DNA from: Nanobdellota archaeon
GTDB taxonomy: Archaea; Nanobdellota; Nanobdellia; SCGC-AAA011-G17; GW2011-AR17
Assembly (NCBI GenBank): GCA_018830945.1
Contig: JAHJRD010000089.1
Coordinates: 1-43,248, forward strand
Length of the DNA: 43,248 nucleotides
Direction of reading: 5' to 3'
Shown: positions 7,275-14,344 of the stretch, one piece after another
How positions within the stretch are numbered: the stretch's first letter is position 1
Layout: every line of letters begins with the position of its first letter
Program-made: the position numbers and the translations under genes
The notes under the pieces: model-generated
The model's input: only the letters and a program-made list of their open reading frames with translations
Told to the model about the DNA's origin: nothing
Database searches by the model: none

Positions 7275-8642
7275 ATGGTATTAGAAAAGCTTGGAGAATC
7301 ACTGAAAGGGACACTGGCAAAGATAGCAAGGTCCTTGACTGTTGATGAGAAGCTGATAGATGAATTGGTTCGTGATATACAGAGAGCTCTTCTTCAGGCT
7401 GATGTTAATGTTCAGCTTGTGTTTAATCTGACTAAAGAGATAAAAAGAAGGACTTTGGAAGACAAGCCGCCTGCAGGGGTTTCACAAAGGGAGTATATTG
7501 TAAAGGTTGTTTATGATGAGCTGGTGAAGTTCCTTGGAGGAGAGAAGACCGGCATTGAGGTTGACAAGTCTAAAAAGCCGTTCAAGATAATGATGGTTGG
7601 ATTGTTTGGATCGGGCAAGAGTACGAGCCTTTCAAAGATTGCAAAATTCTATCAAAAGCGGGGATACAAAGTAGCAGCTTTAGGCCTTGACGTGCACAGG
7701 CCGGCTGCTCAGGAGCAGGTAGAGCAATTATGCAAAAGGATAGAGCTAAAATGCTTTATAGACAAAAAAGAAAAGGACCCTTTGAAGATTTACAAGTCTT
7801 TTGAGAAAGAGCTTTCAAAGTATGATCTTGTAATTATAGATACTGCAGGACGTGATGCTCTTAGCGCTGACCTGATTAAGGAGATTGAGGATTTGAATTC
7901 TTATATTAAGCCTAATGAGAATTTACTTGTGATTTCAGCTGATATCGGTCAAAGTGCGCAGAAACAGGCGCAGCAGTTCCATGACTCCTGCCATATCACA
8001 GGCGTTGTGATTACCAAAATGGACGGAACTGCAAAAGGAGGCGGGGCTCTTACTGCATGCGCTGTTACAGGCGCGCCTGTGAAGTTTATAGGGGTTGGGG
8101 AGAAGGTTGATGACTTGGAGCAGTTTAATCCCCCTGGGTTTGTTGGAAGATTGCTTGGAATGGGTGATATTGAGGCTTTGCTTGAGAAAGCGTCTGAGGC
8201 AATGTCTGCTGAAGAGGCAGAGGACATGGGCAGGAAGCTGCTTAAGGGAGAGTTTAATTTTTTAGATTTATATGAGCAGATGTCTGCTTTGAAAAAGATG
8301 GGCTCTTTGTCTAAATTGGTTGACATGATTCCGGGCTTTGGAAACTTGAAAATCCCTAAAGAGATGCTTGAGGGGCAGGAAGGGAAGCTGGAGATATGGA
8401 AGAATATAATGAAGAGCATGACAAAAGAGGAGCTTGAGGAGCCTGAGATTATTGATGGCGCTCGTGTTGAAAGGATTGCAAAAGGTGCTGGTGTTTCTAC
8501 AGGCGCTGTGCGTGAATTGCTGAAGCAGTACAAGATGAGCAGGAAGATGATTAAGGGCATGAAAGGCATGGAAAGCGAGCAGGACATCGGCAAGATGATG
8601 AAGAAGATGAAGGGGAAGATGCCGAAAGGGTTTGGGATGTGA
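7275..8642 (+). CDS. srp54: Signal recognition particle GTPase SRP54
   Basis: The 455-residue protein has the N domain (1-95), the GTPase G domain and the Met-rich M domain (from about 300). Motifs are G1 GLFGSGKST (109-117; bacterial and most archaeal SRP54 have GLQGSGKT), DTAGRD (189-194), TKMDG (247-251) and the GAPVKFIGVGEK closing loop. It binds the SRP RNA and signal sequences, and docks with FtsY for cotranslational targeting; this exoprotein-rich genome depends on it. The N-terminal sequence is of archaeal type. A TATA-like TTTTAAATAC near 7243 places transcription start at or just before the ATG. The last 35 codons are duplicated at 9877-9983. Confidence 0.97.
   Translation: MVLEKLGESLKGTLAKIARSLTVDEKLIDELVRDIQRALLQADVNVQLVFNLTKEIKRRTLEDKPPAGVSQREYIVKVVYDELVKFLGGEKTGIEVDKSKKPFKIMMVGLFGSGKSTSLSKIAKFYQKRGYKVAALGLDVHRPAAQEQVEQLCKRIELKCFIDKKEKDPLKIYKSFEKELSKYDLVIIDTAGRDALSADLIKEIEDLNSYIKPNENLLVISADIGQSAQKQAQQFHDSCHITGVVITKMDGTAKGGGALTACAVTGAPVKFIGVGEKVDDLEQFNPPGFVGRLLGMGDIEALLEKASEAMSAEEAEDMGRKLLKGEFNFLDLYEQMSALKKMGSLSKLVDMIPGFGNLKIPKEMLEGQEGKLEIWKNIMKSMTKEELEEPEIIDGARVERIAKGAGVSTGAVRELLKQYKMSRKMIKGMKGMESEQDIGKMMKKMKGKMPKGFGM
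8514..8620 (+). repeat. srp54 3' tail, copy 1 (functional gene)
   Basis: These 107 bases are repeated without gaps at 9877-9983 with three mismatches. All three are synonymous third-position changes (Leu CTG/CTA, Gly GGC/GGA, Lys AAA/AAG). Between the copies lie the MNT and HEPN genes. Confidence 0.9.
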
Positions 8643-8680
8643 GAAGAAGGGCATGAAAAGGCTTAATTTCTATACGAAAG

Positions 8681-8717
8681 CTTTATAAGTATCAACTGTT
8701 TGTTGACAACTATCAAC
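8681..8717 (+). promoter_or_regulatory. Promoter and probable operator of the MNT/HEPN pair
   Basis: A TATA-like CTTTATAAG (8681-8689) is followed by two direct copies of TATCAAC (8690-8696 and 8711-8717) flanking the palindrome GTTGACAAC (8702-8710). Transcription should begin near 8711, so a bound regulator would block it. Autoregulation by the HTH-containing MNT protein is a natural inference. The site also argues against the upstream TTG (8700) as the start codon. Confidence 0.5.
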
Positions 8718-8720
8718 CAA

Positions 8721-9326
8721 ATGGAGACAATAAACAAAACCGCCAAGGCAATCCTAACTGCTTTATTAAAGGATTTCAGCATCCATACAGCCACTTCTTT
8801 ATCAAAAGAACTGAAAATGAGCAGGCAGGGAACATGGAAGATTCTCAGGAAACTTGAAAAAGACAGGCTCATTCTGCTTGAGCAAATTGGAAAAGGGAAA
8901 ACCAGCGCGCAGAGGATAGGATTAAATTGGGATAATGAGGCAGTGGAGAAAACCCTTGCTCTTTCTTTGGTTCAGGAGGCATTGCAGCATCAAAGATGGA
9001 GGTTTAATTTTGCAGAACTCAAGCAGGAAGTTGATTTTTTAATATTGTATGGAAGTATATTGCATTCCCCGAAAGAAGCCGAAGACATTGACATTATAGG
9101 GGTGGTTTCCAAAGAAAAAAAGCTGGCTGAGATTTCTGATAAGATATTAAAAGTGCAGGAAACACAGGATAAGAAAATCCATTCCATCAATCTAACCCAA
9201 AAAGAATTTAAGCAGGAATTAAAAAGGCCGAATAAGGCGTATGCAGAAGCAATAAAGAAGGGAGTTATTTTATTCGGGCAGGAAAGCTTTATAAAATTCA
9301 TAAGGGGGCTGCAAAAATGGCAATAG
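8721..9326 (+). CDS. HTH-domain minimal nucleotidyltransferase (MNT), MntA-like antitoxin candidate
   Basis: The 201-residue protein (from ATG 8721) has an N-terminal winged helix-turn-helix (about residues 5-65, with LSKELKMSRQGTWKILRKLEKD) and a C-terminal nucleotidyltransferase domain. The MNT signature is LYGS, then nine residues, then DID (around 112-128). In known MntA/HepT pairs the MNT protein adenylylates and so neutralises the HEPN toxin. Here the next gene is HEPN-like and overlaps by 10 bases, fitting that arrangement. The added HTH gives DNA binding and probable autoregulation at 8690-8717. It lies right after srp54 and is bracketed by the srp54-tail repeat, so it was probably acquired. 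Confidence 0.75.
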   Translation: METINKTAKAILTALLKDFSIHTATSLSKELKMSRQGTWKILRKLEKDRLILLEQIGKGKTSAQRIGLNWDNEAVEKTLALSLVQEALQHQRWRFNFAELKQEVDFLILYGSILHSPKEAEDIDIIGVVSKEKKLAEISDKILKVQETQDKKIHSINLTQKEFKQELKRPNKAYAEAIKKGVILFGQESFIKFIRGLQKWQ

Positions 9327-9871
9327 ACAGCGTGAAAGAATGTTTTGCCGGCGCCTTAAAAGATGAAAGCAAGGGCAGAAAGCATAAGGGGCTTTTGAAA
9401 GCCAAGCCGGACATAAAGGAAGCGGAAGGATATATTATCAAAGCAAAAAAGAATCTGGAGCTGTGCAAATTCTACAGGGAAAAAGGGTTTGATTATAAGC
9501 TTCCCGAAGAATGGTTTTATACCCTTTATTATTGCGCTTTGGCTATTTTATCCAAATTTGGGGTGGAAAGCAGAAGCCAAAGATGCACTGCCCTGTTTCT
9601 TAAATATGTAAAAGACAAGGGCGTTATTGAATATGATGATGAGTTTATCCGGAGAATAACTGTGTATAAGGAAAAAGAAGAAAAATCAGATGTTGATGAG
9701 AGGGAAAAATCAAGGTATAGCCCTTTGGTTGAAATTAAGGAAGTGGCGCAAAATTATGAGAAGATGATGGGCGTCTGCAAGAAAGCCATCTCCCAGTGCG
9801 AAGAGATTGTTTTTTCAAACAAGCAGCTTGAAGTGCCGCCAGAACTATTAAAGCGGGAAAAGAGCCAGTAG
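9317..9871 (+). CDS. HEPN-domain protein, partner of the MNT protein
   Basis: The 184-residue helical protein has a HEPN-like core: an N-terminal helix IKEAEGYIIKAKKNLELCKFYREKG, then EEWFYTLYYCALAILSKFGVESRS, and a third helix region with YSPLVEIKEVAQNYEKMM. HEPN toxins usually cut RNA with an R-x4-6-H motif. I find no such motif; the only histidine is near residue 23. It may therefore be non-catalytic, or belong to the archaeal HEPN group paired with HTH-MNT proteins. The start ATG overlaps the MNT stop by 10 bases, indicating translational coupling. The last codons abut the duplicated srp54 tail at 9877. Confidence 0.65.
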   Translation: MAIDSVKECFAGALKDESKGRKHKGLLKAKPDIKEAEGYIIKAKKNLELCKFYREKGFDYKLPEEWFYTLYYCALAILSKFGVESRSQRCTALFLKYVKDKGVIEYDDEFIRRITVYKEKEEKSDVDEREKSRYSPLVEIKEVAQNYEKMMGVCKKAISQCEEIVFSNKQLEVPPELLKREKSQ

Positions 9872-9876
9872 CGGAA

Positions 9877-9983
9877 GAATTGCTAAAGCAGTACAAGATG
9901 AGCAGGAAGATGATTAAGGGAATGAAGGGCATGGAAAGCGAGCAGGACATCGGCAAGATGATGAAGAAGATGAAGGGGAAGAT
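9877..9983 (+). repeat. srp54 3' tail, copy 2 (displaced)
   Basis: 104 of 107 bases are identical to 8514-8620. It lacks a start codon and cannot encode a working SRP54. Its right end falls on a short stretch (AAGGGGAAGAT) where homology switches to a pRiA4b ORF-3-type gene. Confidence 0.9.
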
Positions 9984-10017
9984 TCCGGCGGCGTTTGGGG
10001 ATATGAAGACTTGCTGA
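9877..10017 (+). pseudogene. Truncated srp54 M-domain tail
   Basis: In the srp54 frame the copy reads the last 35 or so residues of SRP54 (ELLKQYKMSRKMIKGMKGME and onward) and then diverges to IPAAFGDMKTC before a stop at 10015-10017. No start codon or upstream SRP54 sequence is present. It is a remnant of either the original gene end, displaced by insertion of the MNT/HEPN module, or a copied fragment. Confidence 0.75.
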
Positions 10018-10142
10018 AAATAAAGAAAAACAAGAAGCACCCCGATTATAAAGAATATATAGAAGAATGGCTTGGGGAAGACTTTGACGCTGAAACGTTT
10101 GATATTGAGGCGGTAAACAGGAGGCTTAAAAGGCTGAAATGA
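9957..10142 (+). pseudogene. C-terminal remnant of a plasmid pRiA4b ORF-3-like protein (PF07929)
   Basis: A frame different from the srp54 remnant carries the typical family ending. EDSGGVWGYEDLL (from about 9978) is followed by HPDYKEYIEEWLGEDFDAETF and DIEAVNRRLKRLK, ending at the TGA at 10140-10142. Family members run about 180-200 residues, so only the last third is here. The frame has a stop at 9915 and no plausible start after it. pRiA4b ORF-3-like proteins are frequent on plasmids and mobile elements. The stop overlaps the next gene's ATG. Family recognition is from memory of the conserved GGxxGYEDLL and EWLGEDFDxxxFD motifs. Confidence 0.65.
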
Positions 10143-10519
10143 AGATTGAAACAGATAAAAGCGGTAGGAGAATTTATAAATTCAGCCATTCTGTTGCCCA
10201 AGGCGGCTGGCTATATGCACATAAGGCTTCAAGTGCGGCTATTTCAGACAAGGAAGGGCTGCGCAGCGCGCTTACTGCTGTTTCTGAAGAAGTAGGGATG
10301 TTTGACGTAACAATAAAAATATACGATAATATATTTTTCTTCTTTTTTATGTTTAAGCCCTCTATGGCTCCGCAGGCAATTATTGACGGAATACAAGGCA
10401 AGATAGCAGGCTTTGCCGAGTGGGAAGAAGAATATCTTTTTACAGGGGTTTATGACTTGCAGGAGAAGCATGTCAGAGAATATTTAATGCTTAAAGGGTA
10501 TGATTATGATAAAGGATGA
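10139..10519 (+). CDS. IS200/IS605 TnpA-like small protein lacking the HUH motif
   Basis: The 126-residue protein shows the order of elements of Y1 (TnpA) transposases. A first strand is followed by a helix LRSALTAVSEEVG, a strand pair TIKIYDNIFFFFFMF where TnpA has MPDHVHLL, a helix KPSMAPQAIIDGIQGK (TnpA: SPSKIVQxIKG), LFTGVY (TnpA: YFVxxVG), and a last helix HVREYLMLKG with a tyrosine at the catalytic position. The two metal-binding histidines are absent, so cleavage activity is doubtful. It may be a degenerate or repurposed transposase. It overlaps the end of the pRiA4b remnant by ATGA. Assignment is by pattern, moderately sure. Confidence 0.45.
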   Translation: MKIETDKSGRRIYKFSHSVAQGGWLYAHKASSAAISDKEGLRSALTAVSEEVGMFDVTIKIYDNIFFFFFMFKPSMAPQAIIDGIQGKIAGFAEWEEEYLFTGVYDLQEKHVREYLMLKGYDYDKG

Positions 10520-10611
10520 GTTTTTTATACATAAATAGTCTAAAAAAGACAGTTAAATGCTTAGTTTATACTAAAAATGTATAAAACAACACTTCAAAGG
10601 TCCTATATTAA

Positions 10612-10680
10612 ACCGGGAATAGGGGTTCTTTCTCTTTTACCGGGATTCCCGGTATATAATAAGCTTAGGGTATTCCCGGG
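10612..10680. repeat. Nested CCGGGAAT inverted repeats between convergent genes
   Basis: A perfect 17-bp palindrome TACCGGGATTCCCGGTA (10638-10654) sits inside an outer inverted repeat, CCGGGAATA (10613-10621) against TATTCCCGG (10671-10679). The 211-base gap (10520-10730) otherwise holds AT-rich sequence, including a small GTCT/AGAC hairpin near 10541. It could be a bidirectional terminator, an element end, or a protein-binding site. Confidence 0.55.
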
Positions 10681-10730
10681 AAGGCACTAAAACCCTTAGA
10701 ACCACTGCTTATACGCCAAATAAGGGCATT

Positions 10731-11900
10731 TTATGGGCATTTTTCCGCTAAACCTTCATACGCCTTGTCAAACACGCCGTGCGCTGGAGGACCCTGCTTT
10801 CCAATCTCAAGCCTCGTGAAGAACACCCTTGAAGCGCCTGCTTTTAATGCGCCTTCAAATGACGAGGCAACATCAGCGGAATTCTTATATTCTGCCTCTG
10901 TCGCCCATATTGGCTTTGAAATGCCTTTTGACTCAAGAAGCTGCCTGAATGCCTTCACATTAAGCGTTGCCTTGTCCCCAAACTTTACGAAATGCGTGTT
11001 TGCAATGTCGAAGTCTTTTGTTATATCAAAAACTTTTCCCCAGAATGAAAGCGTGCTTTCGCTGTTTCCTGCAGAGCCGGCATGCAATACCCTGCAGCCA
11101 GGGCAAACTTCCTTTATCTTTGCATAACTCTGCTTTAGTATTTCTGCATACTCTTCTGCGCTGCCTTTGAAAAATGTAAGCTGGGCTTCCTTCATTTCAG
11201 GCTCATTGCTTATTTCCCAGTATCTGATTGGGATTTCCAGGCCTTCCATGTCGTCTTTTCCGTCCCCGTCATACCTTTCAACAAGCTTTGCAAGGAATGC
11301 TGTGTAATCATCCATGCTGCACGGCTTGCACCTTGACTTTGGCAATCCTTCTGTGTGCCCTTCTTTTTGGCGTGGATAGAATGTGTCTATTTCAGCAACC
11401 TCGCATTCTGCTGCATGGCACTTGCCTTGGTCCCATTCTGCAAATGGAAAGACAGTAGCGAGTATTGCAATATTGTTCTTTTGCGCCTCTTTAACCCACC
11501 TGTCTGTTTCACTGAAATCAAACCTGTTTTTTTCAGTCTCAATGAAATCCCATACAAAAGGCCCCGGGTGAGGCCTTGTCATGCTTCCGCCTGCTAGCTT
11601 CACTGTCTCAGCCTCAAATGCATCTCCCGTGAGAAAGCCGATGCAGTTGGATTCTATTGAAGACGGGATTGAAACAGGCTTTGGGGCTTCTTTTACAGGC
11701 TCTTGTATTGGCAATTCTTCCTTTGGTTCGTTTGGCTGCTCTTCTATAACTGGCGCTTCAGGCGTTTCTCCTGCGCTTACTGGCGGAGACTCTGCTGGAG
11801 CTTCTGCAACCACAGAAGGCAGTGATGCCTCTTTCTGCGAGCAGCCTGACAAGAGAAGCATGGCAATTAATCCAAAGACAATGTATTTCAAATAAACCAT
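10731..11900 (-). CDS. Lipoprotein with glycoside-hydrolase TIM-barrel (clan GH-A like)
   Basis: The 389-residue protein has a lipoprotein signal with lipobox LSGC (Cys at about residue 20). A Pro/Glu/Ala-rich linker (about 25-80) follows, then a TIM-barrel-like domain. It has the clan GH-A hallmarks: RYWEISNEPE, with the acid/base Glu in the NEP motif, and IWATEAEY near the C-terminus, with a candidate nucleophile Glu. This resembles GH39, GH5 or GH42-type glycosidases. The substrate cannot be told. It would act outside the cell, tethered to the membrane. A minus-strand TATA-like element (GGCTTAAATAC, about 11927-11938) lies near 30 bases before the ATG, so it probably has its own promoter. 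Confidence 0.75.
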   Translation of the reverse strand: MVYLKYIVFGLIAMLLLSGCSQKEASLPSVVAEAPAESPPVSAGETPEAPVIEEQPNEPKEELPIQEPVKEAPKPVSIPSSIESNCIGFLTGDAFEAETVKLAGGSMTRPHPGPFVWDFIETEKNRFDFSETDRWVKEAQKNNIAILATVFPFAEWDQGKCHAAECEVAEIDTFYPRQKEGHTEGLPKSRCKPCSMDDYTAFLAKLVERYDGDGKDDMEGLEIPIRYWEISNEPEMKEAQLTFFKGSAEEYAEILKQSYAKIKEVCPGCRVLHAGSAGNSESTLSFWGKVFDITKDFDIANTHFVKFGDKATLNVKAFRQLLESKGISKPIWATEAEYKNSADVASSFEGALKAGASRVFFTRLEIGKQGPPAHGVFDKAYEGLAEKCP

Positions 11901-11948
11901 CTCAGGATTTTATAGGGCTTTTCTGTATTTAAGCCTTTTCAGCAGTTA

Positions 11949-13532
11949 TCACCTTGGAAGAATATTGCAGTCATACCCCACGTTGATTATTCCCCTGCAG
12001 ATTCTCATGTATCCTTCTGTGTAATTGCCCTCTCCAATCCTGAGAATTTCAGCATCCATTGCAGAGAACATTGCATTCATTTCAGTTTCATTGAACATCG
12101 GCTTCCAGAAGCTTGTTGTCCACTTTGTTTCAAGAGTCTTTTCAGTAAGCCCTCTTGGTATTCTCAACAGCACGTCAGCAGCCCTCTCCCTTAAAAGAAC
12201 GTATGCCTTGTTTGTGTATGCAAGCCTTGCGGCCCTTATGTTCTCAAGATATTCTGTCTGCTCCCTTCTGTCCGGCGTGTGCCCTCCATATTCCTCGAAA
12301 GGCGCGCTGTTCATTGCGTTAAACTCTTCTGTTGTAACAAAAAGGTCCTTTGTCGGCACTTCCCTTAGCCCCCGCCTGTAATACAGCATGTAAGGGTCAT
12401 CGCCATGGATTAATGCAAGCCCCACAGTGGGGAACAACGGCGCAATGTGCCTGTCCATTGACCTGCTTTTTTGGGCAGGTATGTTGATTAAGCTGAGCAT
12501 TGCGCCATACATGGAGGATGTGCCTGTGCAGCCTTGCGTAAGGCTTTCTGCTCCTTCTGGCGGGTTAAGAACCTTGTCAAGCGGAAAAGGACCATCATAG
12601 CCGTAAAGCGCCATGTGCTCAGGCCCGCTTGTAGAGCTTTCATGAATAAGGTTTGTGCGCATCCACTGGGTTAATGCGTATATTGCCTTTTTCTGCGCTT
12701 CTTTTTTCGGGTCTGTTGAAGGAAGAAGAGCCGTGCCTGAACTGCGTATAGCTGGCTTTGAAGATGCAGTGGAAAGCGATTTTGAAGTTTCAAGAATTTT
12801 ATTTGATTTTAGGAATTCAAGGGTATAGAACGGGTTCCAGTCTGTTATTCCGTCCTGCCCGTTTGGGTTAAGATAATGCAGGTTTGTTGTGTAGCCTTCT
12901 ATTCCTGCATAATTATATGTGAGGAACCTTCTTCCGTCAAACAATATCGCAAGCTCATTCTCACTGTAAGATTTTATGCTCCAAGGCACAATCTTATTTA
13001 CTTCCACATAAAGAGATACTGCAATCTTTGGGAGCCACATGTTAAGCGCTTCTTCTTCTGTGAATAGTTTCTTGTCTTCTCCGCCCAGCCTCCTGTTGAA
13101 TCCCGCCGGCGGCGCTGTGTATGGGAAGGGCTGTCCTGCTTCAAGCAATGCAATGTAATATGCCAGTCTCTCCATATTGGGATTTGAATATATTATGCTT
13201 TTTCCTGTTGAATTCCTTGCATTTGCCCATATCATCTGCCCGAACACTTTCGGGTTTTCTTCCTGAAATCTCTGGTACTTGCTCATGTCCACGCCTGAGA
13301 ATGCGGGGTTTCTCGCGTCTGTGAGCGAAAGATGTATTGGATAAGTTGTATCTGCAGGATTGGGAGGAGGAATGCTGGCTGTTGGATGCCTTATCCTGCT
13401 GATGATAGAGCTTAATCTTGAAAAGGATATTGCTTTTCCAGTAAAATCATCCATGGAAATGTCATTATAGTATATGAATGCGCCTGAAGAGATAAGAAGC
13501 AAGGAAAGGATAACTGCAACTGTTGTTTTCAT
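11949..13532 (-). CDS. Membrane-anchored transglutaminase-like exoprotein (paralogue of 34377-36221)
   Basis: The 527-residue protein (ATG 13532) has one N-terminal hydrophobic anchor (about residues 3-20) and a large extracellular domain. A catalytic-triad-like set is visible: Cys in TQGCTGTSSMYGAML, His in the MDRHIAPLFP stretch and Asp in LIHGDDPY, the order seen in transglutaminase-like cysteine enzymes. It shares GITDWN, MWLPKIAVSLYVEVN, EEFNAMN and IGEGNY motifs with the protein at 34377-36221. An upstream start (13625) is in frame, but a TATA-like TTAAAATA near 13560 and the signal-like N-terminus favour 13532. Peptidase, transglutaminase or cell-wall amidase activity is possible. Confidence 0.7.
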   Translation of the reverse strand: MKTTVAVILSLLLISSGAFIYYNDISMDDFTGKAISFSRLSSIISRIRHPTASIPPPNPADTTYPIHLSLTDARNPAFSGVDMSKYQRFQEENPKVFGQMIWANARNSTGKSIIYSNPNMERLAYYIALLEAGQPFPYTAPPAGFNRRLGGEDKKLFTEEEALNMWLPKIAVSLYVEVNKIVPWSIKSYSENELAILFDGRRFLTYNYAGIEGYTTNLHYLNPNGQDGITDWNPFYTLEFLKSNKILETSKSLSTASSKPAIRSSGTALLPSTDPKKEAQKKAIYALTQWMRTNLIHESSTSGPEHMALYGYDGPFPLDKVLNPPEGAESLTQGCTGTSSMYGAMLSLINIPAQKSRSMDRHIAPLFPTVGLALIHGDDPYMLYYRRGLREVPTKDLFVTTEEFNAMNSAPFEEYGGHTPDRREQTEYLENIRAARLAYTNKAYVLLRERAADVLLRIPRGLTEKTLETKWTTSFWKPMFNETEMNAMFSAMDAEILRIGEGNYTEGYMRICRGIINVGYDCNILPR

Positions 13533-13629
13533 GATTATATAGAGCAGGACAATGTATTTTAAGGTTTCTGTGATGGCGAAGGAATTTTTCCTAATAAGCA
13601 ATAGAATCCCGGGATGCCCAACCACAAAG

Positions 13630-13666
13630 TATATAAATGTTTAAATAATTTAAACAATTGTTTAAA
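13630..13666 (+). promoter_or_regulatory. TATA box and overlapping palindromic operator
   Basis: GTATATAAATG (13630-13640) is a good TATA box. From 13638 come three alternating half-sites: TGTTTAAA-TAA-TTTAAACA (13638-13656), and TTTAAACAATTGTTTAAA (13649-13666), an 18-bp perfect palindrome. The expected transcription start (about 13660) lies inside. The downstream gene carries an HTH domain, so autorepression is the simplest reading. Confidence 0.65.
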
Positions 13667-13668
13667 AA

Positions 13669-14271
13669 ATGGAAACAATACTAAAATCAGGCATTTGGAA
13701 GATACTGCGGCTTTTCTACAATCAAAGAAATGCAAGGCTACACCTTAGGGACATTGCAAGAAAGGCGGGGCTTAACGAAAATAGCGCCTCAAGGTTTCTG
13801 GAGAAGATGGAAAAAGGAGGCATACTCTCGTCTGAGAAAGACGGCAATCTAAAGAAATATTCCTTGATAAAGGGCGATAATGTGTTTGTTTTGCTTTCGG
13901 TGCTTGATGTGGAGAGGCTGAGCAAGCTTCCGAGCATAAGGCGGAATGCAATCAGATATTTTCTCAATGCGCTTCCCGAACAGCCTGTATTTGTTTTGCT
14001 TTTCGGCTCTACTGCTAAAGGCATATATACAAGGGACTCGGATATTGACCTGCTTTTAGTTGTTAACAGGCGGATTAAAACCGAGGAAGCCGAGAAGCAG
14101 GCAGAGGCGCAAACAGCGATAAAGATAAGCCCGGTGCAGATAACTTATTCAAATTTTGCAAGGGAATTAAGGCTGAAAGAGGATTATGTTATACAATCAG
14201 CTTTAAATACAGGTTATCCTTTAACAAACCACATAATGTATTATGAGGCTGTTTATAATGAAGCTCTTTGA
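13669..14271 (+). CDS. HTH-domain minimal nucleotidyltransferase (MNT)
   Basis: The 200-residue protein has an N-terminal winged HTH (about residues 8-70, with LRDIARKAGLNENSASRFLEKM) and a C-terminal MNT domain with LFGS, ten residues, then DID (around 112-128), matching GS-x10-DxD. It has the same architecture as the protein at 8721, but a different sequence and a different operator. Its usual partner would be a HEPN protein; none follows. Instead a 28-codon ORF overlaps its stop, then bud32. It could be an orphan antitoxin, a regulator of bud32, or a nucleotidyltransferase with another target. Confidence 0.8.
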   Translation: METILKSGIWKILRLFYNQRNARLHLRDIARKAGLNENSASRFLEKMEKGGILSSEKDGNLKKYSLIKGDNVFVLLSVLDVERLSKLPSIRRNAIRYFLNALPEQPVFVLLFGSTAKGIYTRDSDIDLLLVVNRRIKTEEAEKQAEAQTAIKISPVQITYSNFARELRLKEDYVIQSALNTGYPLTNHIMYYEAVYNEAL

Positions 14272-14344
14272 CTTAAACAGATTGATAGGCTCTCCCGAGA
14301 TAGTATCCGGGAAAATAGCGGAATATGAAAAAAACCTAAAATGA
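14258..14344 (+). CDS. Possible 28-residue ORF bridging the MNT gene and bud32
   Basis: ATG 14258 lies inside the MNT gene end (overlap 14 bases), and the stop TGA (14342-14344) overlaps the bud32 ATG at 14341. The predicted peptide is MKLFDLNRLIGSPEIVSGKI followed by AEYEKNLK. Double overlap suggests either a real small coupled gene, the stub of a lost HEPN partner, or chance. No recognised family. Confidence 0.35.
   Translation: MKLFDLNRLIGSPEIVSGKIAEYEKNLK

Noticed and set aside
7949-8593. Long open frame (214 codons) on the minus strand within srp54
   Set aside because: It is the complement of the well-supported srp54 gene. The composition (Ser, Pro, Phe-rich) is typical of antisense shadows, and there is no promoter.
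13533-13625. 31-codon N-terminal extension of the transglutaminase-like gene
   Set aside because: It overlaps a TATA-like element and would bury the signal anchor behind an unrelated sequence.
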